The position numbers and the translations under genes were made by a program. Below, piece after piece: positions 34,452-42,903 of a stretch of DNA of 64,000 nucleotides; the stretch's first letter is position 1, and each line of letters begins with the position of its first letter. The notes beneath the pieces are model-generated. The model had not been told where the DNA came from. It searched no databases and saw only the letters and a list, made by a program, of their open reading frames with translations. The DNA lies in assembly GCA_902362705.1 (NCBI GenBank), contig CABIXK010000001.1, forward strand, positions 174,324 to 238,323, given 5' to 3'. This stretch comes from Rikenellaceae bacterium (GTDB taxonomy: Bacteria; Bacteroidota; Bacteroidia; Bacteroidales; Rikenellaceae).

Positions 34452-35582
34452 ATGGAGAACAAGCCTTTTATATTTGGTGTTGCGACGTCAGGCGACCATT
34501 TTACCGATCGGGAAAAAGAGACGGAGCGATTGGTGTTGAATTTTCAGCATGGTGTAAACACGGTGCTGATCTCGCCCCGTCGCTGGGGGAAAACCTCTTT
34601 GGTCCAAAAGGCGGGGCGCCTGGCGCAATCCGACAAATTGAAAGTCGTCTATCTCGATATTTTCTCGTGCCGCAGCGAGCGGGATTTTTACGACGCATTC
34701 GCAGCCGCTGTCCTCAAACAGACCTCTTCGAAATTGGATGAATGGCTCGAAAACGCCAAACTGTTCCTCTCGCGGATCAGTCCCAAAATTTCGTTAGGCC
34801 CCGATCCGACGACGGATTTTTCGATATCGCTCGAAATGAATCCCAAGAGCAACGATATCGATGAAATTCTGCAACTTCCTGAACGAATCGCGCAGAAGAA
34901 GGGGTGCAACATCGTCGTTTGCATCGATGAGTTCCAGCAGATCGCCGAGTTCAAGGATTCCAAAACATTCCAGAAGCGACTGCGTTCGATTTGGCAGCTG
35001 CAAAAGTCGGTTTCTTACTGTCTGTTCGGCAGCAAGAAGCATTTGATGAACGAACTTTTCGAGAAAAAGAGCCTCCCGTTCTATAAGTTCGGCGATGCCA
35101 TCTATCTGTCGAAAATTGGGACGCAGGACTGGATCGGCTACATTTGCGAGCGCTTTGAGGCGACGGGCAAACAGATCTCGAAAGAGCTGGCCGAAAAGAT
35201 CTGCCAGACGGTGGACAATCACTCCTCGTATGTACAGCAGCTGGCTTGGTTGGTATGGATTCATACGGACAAAGTTGCCACAGAGCAGGATTTCAAGGCG
35301 GCTTGTCAGGATATTCTCGACCAGAATACGCCGCTGTTCGAGAAGCAGACCGAGAGTCTTACGACCTATCAGATGAATTTCTTGCGGGCCGTTCTGGATG
35401 GAGTTCACAGCGAATTTACCACGCAGGAGGTCCTGCAGAAATACCAACTCGGTTCGTCGGCCAATGTCAGTATCGTAAAACGGGCCTTGGTCAAAAAGGA
35501 GCTTATCGAAATCGAGAAACGCCGGGCGGTGATTCCCGATCCGGTGTTGGCTGTGTGGCTGAAGCGGGAACTGGAAATGTAA
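34452..35582 (+). CDS. Archaeal-type AAA+ ATPase
   Basis: 376 residues from ATG 34452 (MENKPFIFGVATSGDHF), 27 bp after the promoter. Walker A is SPRRWGKTSL (residues 42-51) and Walker B NIVVCIDEFQQI (about 154-165). The C-terminal part (TTYQMNFLRAVLDG to VWLKREL) is a winged helix, as in the PF01637-type ATPases of Bacteroidetes. These are often of unknown function but some belong to STAND-like sensor or effector systems. It is the first gene of an apparent operon with the caspase-like protease (19-bp gap), sigma factor and anti-sigma factor. Cytoplasmic; could be the internal sensor. Confidence 0.82.
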   Translation: MENKPFIFGVATSGDHFTDREKETERLVLNFQHGVNTVLISPRRWGKTSLVQKAGRLAQSDKLKVVYLDIFSCRSERDFYDAFAAAVLKQTSSKLDEWLENAKLFLSRISPKISLGPDPTTDFSISLEMNPKSNDIDEILQLPERIAQKKGCNIVVCIDEFQQIAEFKDSKTFQKRLRSIWQLQKSVSYCLFGSKKHLMNELFEKKSLPFYKFGDAIYLSKIGTQDWIGYICERFEATGKQISKELAEKICQTVDNHSSYVQQLAWLVWIHTDKVATEQDFKAACQDILDQNTPLFEKQTESLTTYQMNFLRAVLDGVHSEFTTQEVLQKYQLGSSANVSIVKRALVKKELIEIEKRRAVIPDPVLAVWLKRELEM

Positions 35583-35601
35583 GGCAGAGGAGAGACATGG
35601 C

Positions 35602-36474
35602 ATGAAACGGTATTTTGTTTTCCTGTTATGCTGCTTGTTTGTCGATCGTTCGGCTATTGCGGCAGAGCGATGGGCAATTGTTGTCGGTATCGGGAATTAT
35701 CCCCAAAGTTCGGGTTGGAGGCCGATAAATGGAGATAAAGATCTCGACCTTGTTGTTCCGATGCTGAAAAAGAACGGATTACCCGACGGCCATATCACAA
35801 TCTTGGCAAACGAACAGGCGACCAAAGAAAATATTAAAAATGCAATCCATACTCTGCTTGCCAATCTTCGATCCGGAGATATCGTATATTTTCACTTTTC
35901 GGGACACGGGCAATTGGTCACAGATGTAAATGGCGATGAAGGCGACTATGGCTATGACGAATCGATTGTTCCTTATGATGCCGCATCGAAATACGATTTC
36001 AACGGCTACAAGGGGCAGAATCACATTGTCGATGATGAATTGAACAAATGGTTGATGGCTGTCAGAAAACGAATCGGCAACAACGGCAGACTGCTTGTCG
36101 TACTCGATGCTTGTCACAGCGGCGGGGGCAGCCGCGATGAATGCGATGAGGAGGATTTTGTCAGAGGCAGTCGAGACTGTTTCAATATGCCGGTTATAGC
36201 CTCGCAGGTTAAATCTTCGCGTAATTCAATAAAGTGGATGTGTGTAAGTGCCTGCAAATCGTACCAGGGCAACTACGAGCATAAGATTGATGATGAAACA
36301 AGGTGCGGACGATTAAGTTTTGCATTAAGCAAAATTCTTGTGCCGAATATTACGGTAAGGCAACTCCGTGAACAACTGGAGCGTCAATATGAAAATATGG
36401 CTTTGCCGCCACTCCCACAGGAGCCGGAAATCGAATGCGGACCCGCAATGACGGATACTATGACTGTTTTATAG
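35602..36474 (+). CDS. Exported caspase-like (C14) cysteine protease
   Basis: 290 residues. A signal peptide (MKRYFVFLLCCLFVDRSAIAA) sends the protease out of the cytoplasm. The catalytic histidine is in FHFSGHGQ (His102) and the cysteine in VLDACHSGGG (Cys171), the metacaspase/C14 arrangement; both residues are intact. Acidic loops such as NGDEGDYGYDES follow the histidine and may bind calcium as in metacaspases. It lies between an ATPase gene and a sigma factor gene whose start is 2 bp past its stop. Its natural substrate may be the periplasmic part of the anti-sigma factor, which is an inference. Confidence 0.9.
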   Translation: MKRYFVFLLCCLFVDRSAIAAERWAIVVGIGNYPQSSGWRPINGDKDLDLVVPMLKKNGLPDGHITILANEQATKENIKNAIHTLLANLRSGDIVYFHFSGHGQLVTDVNGDEGDYGYDESIVPYDAASKYDFNGYKGQNHIVDDELNKWLMAVRKRIGNNGRLLVVLDACHSGGGSRDECDEEDFVRGSRDCFNMPVIASQVKSSRNSIKWMCVSACKSYQGNYEHKIDDETRCGRLSFALSKILVPNITVRQLREQLERQYENMALPPLPQEPEIECGPAMTDTMTVL

Positions 36475-36476
36475 TT

Positions 36477-37028
36477 ATGACAGATCAGGAACTTATATAT
36501 GAAATAGCGCGTGGCAACAACCATGCATTTACGGTATTGTATCACCAATATCGGAAGGAGTTTTTCGGTTATATTCGTAAACGCTATAAAGGCGACGAAG
36601 ATACGATATTCGATCTGTATCAAGATACGTGCGTCGCATTGTATGACAGGATTCGGTCCGGCAAATTGCGTATGCTGAATCCCGGGACGAAGTTGAAGAG
36701 CCCACTGTTTACTATCGGACATAACAAACTTGTCGATCTGTACCGAAAGAATAAATCGAAAACGGGATTTATCGAGAATGTTGATTACAAAAAGGATTAT
36801 GATTCCGAATACAGCGATGAATGTTCCGAGCGTTTTGCGATGGTTCGGCAGGCGGTCGATTCGATGACCGAGCCATGCAACTCGATTCTGACTCTTTATT
36901 ACTGGGATGATAAAAATATGCAGGAGATCGCAGAGGTGCAAGGCTATGCGAACGCGGATTCGGCCAAATCGCAGAAAAGCAAATGTATGAACAAGTTAAG
37001 AGTATATATCAAAAAAATTTTGGAGTAA
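36477..37028 (+). CDS. ECF-type RNA polymerase sigma factor
   Basis: 183 residues from ATG 36477; the frame is open further upstream, but there it would overlap the caspase gene. Region 2 is readable as NNHAFTVLYHQYRKEFFGYI to LFTIGHNKLVDLYRKNK, and region 4 as VDSMTEPCNSILTLYYWDD followed by MQEIAEVQGYANADSAKSQK, the recognition helix. Between the two is an acidic linker. Tight coupling to the caspase gene upstream and the anti-sigma gene 1 bp downstream suggests co-production in fixed ratio. The target promoters are unknown. Confidence 0.9.
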   Translation: MTDQELIYEIARGNNHAFTVLYHQYRKEFFGYIRKRYKGDEDTIFDLYQDTCVALYDRIRSGKLRMLNPGTKLKSPLFTIGHNKLVDLYRKNKSKTGFIENVDYKKDYDSEYSDECSERFAMVRQAVDSMTEPCNSILTLYYWDDKNMQEIAEVQGYANADSAKSQKSKCMNKLRVYIKKILE

Positions 37029-37029
37029 A

Positions 37030-37677
37030 ATGTTCGATGAACGCATAGATAAGTATGTAACCGGAAAGATGTCCGAGGAGGAGCGTCTTTTATTTGAACG
37101 GGAACTTGCAGGCAATCCGGGCTTGCAGGAAGAGGTCTCTTTGCAGCGGGACATCGTGCGGGCTATTCGCATGAAAGCAGCCAAAGAGCATTTGCAGCGA
37201 GTTGAGCATGGTATTCAGGCGCGGACCCGTCGTCGCAAAATATTCCGAATTGTCATCAACGTGTCGAGTTTTGCCGCTGCAGCCTGTCTGGCAATAGGCC
37301 TGTTCGTGCACGTCGAGCGTGTGTCGGATTACAAAGCAGTTGGCAATAGGATTGAATTGACAGCAGAATCCGTCCGCGGTGGTGAAAAGACCTCGACGGC
37401 AATCCTTGAAGCAATCGGACACAACGATTATGAGGTTGCATTGGAACTTATTGCACAAGAAGAATCACGAGAGTTCAGCAGCCAGTTCACTCATCCCGAC
37501 TTGATCGAGCAAGATCGCTTGGAATATGCTTTTGAGCAGGAGAGCTTGCAGTGGTATAAGGCCGTTGTTTATATGCGCATGGGAAAATGGATAAAGGCGC
37601 GACGTGTGCTGAAACGTATTGCAGCATCCGATAGCCATTATAAATCACAGGCTCAAAGCGAGCTGGAGCAGTTGTAG
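37030..37677 (+). CDS. Single-pass anti-sigma factor
   Basis: 215 residues. The N-terminal 60 residues read as a zinc-free anti-sigma domain (ERIDKYVTGKMSEEERLLFE), cytoplasmic. After a basic stop-transfer stretch (RTRRRKIFR) comes one membrane helix (VSSFAAAACLAIGLFV, about residues 78-95). The periplasmic part of about 120 residues is helical and TPR-like (WYKAVVYMRMGKWIKARRVL). A transmembrane anti-sigma next to its sigma factor and to an exported protease suggests regulated cleavage. Last gene of the operon; a terminator follows. Confidence 0.82.
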   Translation: MFDERIDKYVTGKMSEEERLLFERELAGNPGLQEEVSLQRDIVRAIRMKAAKEHLQRVEHGIQARTRRRKIFRIVINVSSFAAAACLAIGLFVHVERVSDYKAVGNRIELTAESVRGGEKTSTAILEAIGHNDYEVALELIAQEESREFSSQFTHPDLIEQDRLEYAFEQESLQWYKAVVYMRMGKWIKARRVLKRIAASDSHYKSQAQSELEQL

Positions 37678-37701
37678 CCGATATATATACACGTTTGTAA
37701 A

Positions 37702-37728
37702 AATCCCGAAAAAATTCGGGATTTTTTT
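37702..37728 (+). terminator. Terminator of the ATPase-caspase-sigma operon
   Basis: AATCCCGAA pairs with TTCGGGATT, followed by seven T, 25 bp after the anti-sigma stop. Confidence 0.9.
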
Positions 37729-37809
37729 GTATTTGCAGGTTATCTTTTGCCGAATTGTACGATTAACTAATGAAAACAAACCGATGCAACAATTAAAAAA
37801 CTTACAACT

Positions 37810-38088
37810 ATGAAAAAGATCATCGTACTTTTGGCAGCGAGCTTCATCGCAAGTGTATTCACAGCAAACGCACAGTCGTATGTAAACGGCTACTATCGTC
37901 AGAACGGCACCTATGTGCAAGGGTACTATCGCAGCAATCGCAACAGCACCAACCACGACAATTTCAGTACTCGGGGCAACACAAATCCCTATACGGGTAG
38001 CGTCGGTTCGGTGGCGCGTGACTACACTCCGCAGGCCAATAACTACGGCAGTGGTCAGACGATACACTCTGGTCCGCAGGGCGGATAG
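37810..38088 (+). CDS. Small exported Asn/Tyr/Gly-rich protein, possibly truncated by a TAG
   Basis: 92 residues with a signal peptide (MKKIIVLLAASFIASVFTANA). The mature part has repeats YVNGYYRQNGTYVQGYYRSN and the segment NTNPYTGSVG, a common pattern in small secreted proteins. After TAG (38086-38088) the same frame continues for 37 codons (YYINININGNGNRTYVPKR to TAA 38202). GPQGG-x-YYIN resembles the PBCV-type basic adaptor motif, so the stop may have cut a longer protein of 130 residues. Structural or adhesive role is a guess. Confidence 0.65.
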   Translation: MKKIIVLLAASFIASVFTANAQSYVNGYYRQNGTYVQGYYRSNRNSTNHDNFSTRGNTNPYTGSVGSVARDYTPQANNYGSGQTIHSGPQGG

Positions 38089-38245
38089 TATTACATCAAC
38101 ATCAACATCAACGGCAACGGCAACAGAACCTATGTTCCCAAACGAAGTTCGTTTTCGGGTAACAGTTATTCCTATGGAGGATCCAATATCGTATATCGCT
38201 AATCATATAGGAACAAACATTGTTGAACTTAAAATATAAAATGCC

Positions 38246-38395
38246 ATGACAGAATTTTATAATGACGAGGGCTACGAGGAAGAACACTATAGCCGATACA
38301 GCGGCTCGTATGCTCAAGATGTTGAGGGCTGGAGCGATGAACTGATCGACGAAGTTTTTGACGGCGATCCGGATGCATACTGGAATATTAATTAA
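38246..38395 (+). CDS. 49-residue acidic protein
   Basis: MTEFYNDEGYEEEHYSRYSG begins the protein and DEVFDGDPDAYWNIN ends it; it has 49 residues with many Asp, Glu and Tyr and no signal peptide. Coding is supported by position (43 bp after the extended frame of the previous gene, 126 bp before the CHAT gene), by a dense, non-repetitive composition and by the terminator just behind it. It may be a small regulator or chaperone of the protease beside it. Family not confirmed. Confidence 0.6.
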   Translation: MTEFYNDEGYEEEHYSRYSGSYAQDVEGWSDELIDEVFDGDPDAYWNIN

Positions 38396-38446
38396 ATATT
38401 TGTTGGTGTTATGCCTATGTGTAAAGTGTTTTAGGAATTTGTGATA

Positions 38447-38483
38447 GGAAGGATGACTGATGTGATATCATTCATCCTTCTTT
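38447..38483 (+). terminator. Terminator before the CHAT gene
   Basis: AAGGATGA pairs with TTCATCCTT around a loop of about 14 nt, followed by a T-rich run (CTTTT). It separates the small-protein genes from the CHAT gene. Confidence 0.7.
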
Positions 38484-38487
38484 TAAC

Positions 38488-38495
38488 TATTTTTG
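38488..38495 (+). promoter_or_regulatory. Promoter -7 element of the CHAT gene
   Basis: TATTTTTG, 26 bp before ATG 38522. It rules out the in-frame upstream start at 38441. Confidence 0.6.
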
Positions 38496-38521
38496 TCTAT
38501 GATTATAGCTATCAAACACGA

Positions 38522-41221
38522 ATGAAAAGACTGTTTTTAATCTTTACAATATTCTGGGGATTGCAAGGGTATGCACAAGATGCGTTCCAACAATGGAAAA
38601 ACGCTTTACAATACGATTTGCAGACATTCGATGAAGCGCAGGCTGACCAACTATATAAATGTTTGATAGATTGTTATAAGCCACAGCCTTTCCCGGAGAA
38701 TGTAGTTAGAAGTACATTCCTTGATTCGTTAGAGAATGATAGACGTCGACAAAATAGAGATAAGGTTAAACTAATTCATCGTGAATCCAGGAAATGTAAA
38801 ACGGGACAACAATATTTGAACGTCGGCATTCAACTTGTTGAACTGCAAAGCAGGTCCGAAGGTACGCGTGAAAAGATTGTCAAGTTTAAAGAAGATTCCA
38901 TATTGAGTGTATTGGCTTTACATTATTATAAAAAAGCCTACCGATGTGCAGAGTGTGCGGATGATGCTGTTGATGCGCTATTCCGAATCGGGGAGCTTCA
39001 TCATCTTGAGGGTAACAATAAAACCGCACTGGAATTATTTAAGTATTCATTGTTGATAGAGACTGGTGAGGGCAGATTGCGTTGCCAATCATTATGGGGG
39101 ATTATACGGTCTCTCTATTCAGGCGAGTCAATGATTGATAAAGATATTGCAAAGCAAATTCTTCCATATTATAAAGAATTTGTAAACTTATATCTTGAAC
39201 TTTTTTCTGAAAACGTAGGTCCATGCATACACTTTATGTCCGAGTTAGGATATATTAGTAAAGTTGCAGGAGATAGTGATTATATAGATTATTGCCGAAC
39301 TGCTATTCATTCCGCAAATATAAATAATCGAGCGACCTACATATTCCTCTCTAACATATTGACGCCGATCGGATATATCAAAAGCCCTAATGTCATATTG
39401 GGCGATTATTATGCAACCATCGGTAAGTACGATCAAGCTTTGCGGCAGTACGAGACAGCCCATATCGTTAAAGAGGACGATTTTATCGCAACGGCTCCCG
39501 ATGATATATATCACTATTTTGATAATCATACAGATCCTCCGATATATTCACAATCATTGTCCTATCCTGTACATATCAACAAATTAGCAGCAGTCAAATA
39601 CAATCTTAAAGACTCCAAATACATTGAATATTTGAATGAATCATATTGCACGGCAATAAGAAAGTTAATCCGCACATTTCTCCTTGATGTGCAAGAGATA
39701 CGCGAGTATCAATTCCGTATGTATCAACCCATCCTTGCCGCACAATACAACAATCCCGATGCAAAATGGGCCTACAATGCCGCATTGTTTATCAAAGGCG
39801 CAACGAACAATGCTGTTTTGGATATCAAAACAAGACACACGAATGCTGATGGCAGTTTAAGTGATGTGTATATGGAATACTTAAGACTAAATGAAAGTTA
39901 TCAAAAGAATCGGAACCAATACACACAAATGTTGTTGCAAAAACAAGAGTTGAAGCTATTGCAGGGCGGGCTATTCTCTGATAAGAGCTCGAATTCACTA
40001 CAATATATATATCGGGACATTCAGAAGGTCGTAAATGTTAAAAATGTTTGCACTATCGAATTTGTGGATGCTCCATCATTTTCAGACGATGAAGAAACAT
40101 ACTATGCTTTGATTATTAACAACAATATATCAGAACCGGCCAAAATAGAATTATGTAGTCAGTCGGAGTTGGAGAAAATATACAAGCAGCAATACAGGGC
40201 ATATTCCATCTATTCCAAGCAACTCTACAATTTGATATGGTCGAAATTGGAGCCATATATCAATGAGGGCGACGAGGTATATTTCTCGCCGTCGGGGTTG
40301 CTGCATCAGATGAACATTGAAGTTCTGCAAGATGGGAATGGCAAACTAGTAAATGATAAATACCGACTGCATCGTGTTTCATCCACCCGAGAGTTGTGTA
40401 TAGACCGACCGAAAATCGAACATACCTCCGCCGTGTTGTATGGCGGTTTGACCTACGATATGGATTCAACTGCATTGCTGGCGCAGAGTCGCGTCTATTC
40501 ACACACCGACGACTATATCGCCATACGTGGTTTTGTCGCAGATTCAACCCAACAAAGAGGTAGTTGGAGCCCCCTAAATGCAGCCGAAGATGAAGTGAGG
40601 ACAATATCGACCGAGCTGAATCGGCACCAGATTAAAACAACGAAATATATACACACTTTCGGGACCGAAGAGTCGTTCAAGACGTTGTCTGGCAAGAAGA
40701 TTTCGATTATCCATCTAGCCACTCACGGATTTTTCTATACCAATGAGGAGGCGCAGAAAAAGTCCTATTTCGAGAGACTAAACACCGATTTGGGTGTGGC
40801 ACGGCCTGACAACTCGTTGAAGCGTTCTGGCTTGATACTCGCGGGTGCACAGCTGGCGTGGGACGGCCAACCGATACCCGATCGTGTTGAGGATGGCATT
40901 CTGCTGGCCGAAGAGATCGCTGCGATGGATTTGAGCGGAACGGATCTGGTGGTGCTTTCCGCCTGTGAAACCGGATTGGGCGAAATTACCAGCGAAGGCG
41001 TATTCGGGCTGCAGCGAGCATTCAAGAAGGCAGGCGTGCGGACATTGATAATGAGTTTGTGGAAAGTGGATGATGCGGCGACGTCGCTTATGATGCGAAC
41101 GTTCTATGAACATCTGTTGGCCGGCAAATCCAAGCGGGAGGCATTCGCCATCGCTCAACTCGCGGTAAAGTCTGAATATAAGGATCCGTACTATTGGGCC
41201 TCGTTCATCATGCTCGACTAA
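38522..41221 (+). CDS. Exported TPR-CHAT cysteine protease
   Basis: 899 residues from ATG 38522. A signal peptide (MKRLFLIFTIFWGLQGYA) is followed by about 550 residues of helical tetratricopeptide-type repeats (clear pairs at VDALFRIGELHHLEGNNKTA and LGDYYATIGKYDQALRQYE). A CHAT domain fills the last 300. The caspase-like dyad is His735 in IHLATHGFF and Cys815 in VLSACETGLGE, both intact. CHAT proteases in other bacteria are gated by partners bound to the TPR part. This one is predicted to act outside the cytoplasm, in the same compartment as the caspase-like protein 3 kb upstream and the anti-sigma C-terminal domain. Confidence 0.9.
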   Translation: MKRLFLIFTIFWGLQGYAQDAFQQWKNALQYDLQTFDEAQADQLYKCLIDCYKPQPFPENVVRSTFLDSLENDRRRQNRDKVKLIHRESRKCKTGQQYLNVGIQLVELQSRSEGTREKIVKFKEDSILSVLALHYYKKAYRCAECADDAVDALFRIGELHHLEGNNKTALELFKYSLLIETGEGRLRCQSLWGIIRSLYSGESMIDKDIAKQILPYYKEFVNLYLELFSENVGPCIHFMSELGYISKVAGDSDYIDYCRTAIHSANINNRATYIFLSNILTPIGYIKSPNVILGDYYATIGKYDQALRQYETAHIVKEDDFIATAPDDIYHYFDNHTDPPIYSQSLSYPVHINKLAAVKYNLKDSKYIEYLNESYCTAIRKLIRTFLLDVQEIREYQFRMYQPILAAQYNNPDAKWAYNAALFIKGATNNAVLDIKTRHTNADGSLSDVYMEYLRLNESYQKNRNQYTQMLLQKQELKLLQGGLFSDKSSNSLQYIYRDIQKVVNVKNVCTIEFVDAPSFSDDEETYYALIINNNISEPAKIELCSQSELEKIYKQQYRAYSIYSKQLYNLIWSKLEPYINEGDEVYFSPSGLLHQMNIEVLQDGNGKLVNDKYRLHRVSSTRELCIDRPKIEHTSAVLYGGLTYDMDSTALLAQSRVYSHTDDYIAIRGFVADSTQQRGSWSPLNAAEDEVRTISTELNRHQIKTTKYIHTFGTEESFKTLSGKKISIIHLATHGFFYTNEEAQKKSYFERLNTDLGVARPDNSLKRSGLILAGAQLAWDGQPIPDRVEDGILLAEEIAAMDLSGTDLVVLSACETGLGEITSEGVFGLQRAFKKAGVRTLIMSLWKVDDAATSLMMRTFYEHLLAGKSKREAFAIAQLAVKSEYKDPYYWASFIMLD

Positions 41222-41405
41222 ATCAAACAGACATATATTTTGAAGAAAAGGTAGTCCAACGCGGATCACCTTTTTTCTTTTTATTCGATTTGTTATTGCA
41301 GTCGACAAGGGGGGGGGAGATAACGGGCCTTAAAAAATCACGCATTGAGGTTCCAGATCTTCGGGTTGTACGATTAATAGATAGAACAACAAACAATAAA
41401 AAGTT
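41222..41405 (+). promoter_or_regulatory. Intergenic region with a G9 tract
   Basis: Contains nine consecutive G (41309-41317), 88 bp before the next start codon. No TAnnTTTG element was found, so the 41406 gene may depend on the CHAT transcript or on an alternative sigma factor. Confidence 0.4.
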
Positions 41406-42872
41406 ATGGCAACACAAATCAACATGGACTACATCGGTGTAGTGAAAGAGCACAGCGGAACGTACAAATTCGAGCAGATTCCAATTATCAAATCGCTCGA
41501 AATAAAAGAGCAGCTGCGGGCAATGTGTGAAAATCCGAATCGCACGTTGCTGGATATGCAGGGGGCATTCGCTATGAAATTCAAAACGGATAAACAAGGA
41601 TATAAATGCTGTTTGCCTTATTCCTATGATGATAGTTATATAAATTGGGTATTCTATCCTCAAATCAAATCTTATAACACATATCAAGCAGACAAGCAAG
41701 CGCGGATTGCCGAAATAAGAGAGGACGTCAAAAAGAAATCGTTCGTGTCCGAATCCGAAAAGACGCAAAAAATCGAAGAACGTACAGCACAATACGAACG
41801 TCAGCTCAAAGATGTTTTTTTGCAAGCAGCCTTGCGGTATATCGAGACGATGGATTTTACCGCGACCCAGGCGCGAGTCAATGCAATGGATGCGGTTAAG
41901 ATGTCGTCCCATGAGGTTATAGGATGGGCAACAATGGAATATCGGATTAACGAAGATTTGACGATTAATGTGTTGACGAACTTCGGGTATGGAACATCTT
42001 CATATTTTTTTGTAAATGTATGTTACAAAGGTATTGAACTCCTGCCATACGCGCAAACGGTGAACTATTACTATGCAAATATGCAGGATATCATTGCTCA
42101 TACTCGCTCTTATCGGGCTGCCCGTGACAGTTGGCAGATTGCTCTGGATTTTGTGGCCGGATTGAGCGATCAAACATGTGTAGGCCTTGAGCGCTTCGCT
42201 TATGAGTGGATACGCAACGAAATTACAGAAATGATAACAGGATTAAAGAATATCAAACAGGATTCAAAAAAGATACTGGCGGAGATTGCCAACAACAGAC
42301 GTGTAGATTTAGGCAATCTGGTATCAGTACGTAGCATGTCGGATCAGGAGGTTGCACAATTCAAAGTCTATCCCCAAGAACTTGCACTGTTATTCAAGGT
42401 TGAGAAAATTTCCAATGCTTTGTCTCTCTTGAAAATGCTCGAACAGGCGGCTGCGATTTACCCCGATGCCCCACGGGCAATACAAACCATTAAAGAGTTA
42501 AATCAATCAATTGTTCCGGAAATCCCTCAGGCCGTTGAAGGCATCAATCGCCAAATTGGTTCTTTGCAGGAGAAACTCAAACCAAAAGATATTGAGCTTG
42601 CTAACGCGCGTGCACAGAAAAAGGAATTAGACGAACAGGCCAACGCGGTTTATATGGAATTATTGAAACAAAATCCCGCACTCAAACGGGATATGTTTGA
42701 AACGGACTATAGCAAACAACATCCTGAACTCACGAAATTGGAAAATAAAATCGAACAATTAGCCAGTGAATTGCAAAGGTTGAAAACAAAAATTTATGAC
42801 AGACAGAACTTTATAGACTGCTTGCAAAAATGCTACACCAACATCGCCGATGCTGGTTTACTGGCTGCATAG
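41406..42872 (+). CDS. Cytoplasmic coiled-coil protein of unknown function
   Basis: 488 residues, no signal peptide or membrane helix. Helical throughout; strong coiled-coil segments at about residues 95-130 (Glu/Lys-rich, SEKTQKIEERTAQYERQLKD) and 375-470 (EGINRQIGSLQEKLKPKD; KLENKIEQLASELQRLKTK). A second ATG at codon 7 (MDYIG) is possible. It lies between the CHAT gene and a TPR-aspartyl protease gene on the same strand, so it may be part of the same pathway. Family not recognised. Confidence 0.6.
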   Translation: MATQINMDYIGVVKEHSGTYKFEQIPIIKSLEIKEQLRAMCENPNRTLLDMQGAFAMKFKTDKQGYKCCLPYSYDDSYINWVFYPQIKSYNTYQADKQARIAEIREDVKKKSFVSESEKTQKIEERTAQYERQLKDVFLQAALRYIETMDFTATQARVNAMDAVKMSSHEVIGWATMEYRINEDLTINVLTNFGYGTSSYFFVNVCYKGIELLPYAQTVNYYYANMQDIIAHTRSYRAARDSWQIALDFVAGLSDQTCVGLERFAYEWIRNEITEMITGLKNIKQDSKKILAEIANNRRVDLGNLVSVRSMSDQEVAQFKVYPQELALLFKVEKISNALSLLKMLEQAAAIYPDAPRAIQTIKELNQSIVPEIPQAVEGINRQIGSLQEKLKPKDIELANARAQKKELDEQANAVYMELLKQNPALKRDMFETDYSKQHPELTKLENKIEQLASELQRLKTKIYDRQNFIDCLQKCYTNIADAGLLAA

Positions 42873-42903
42873 ACAATGAAAACAAACCCATAAAAAAACA
42901 ATA

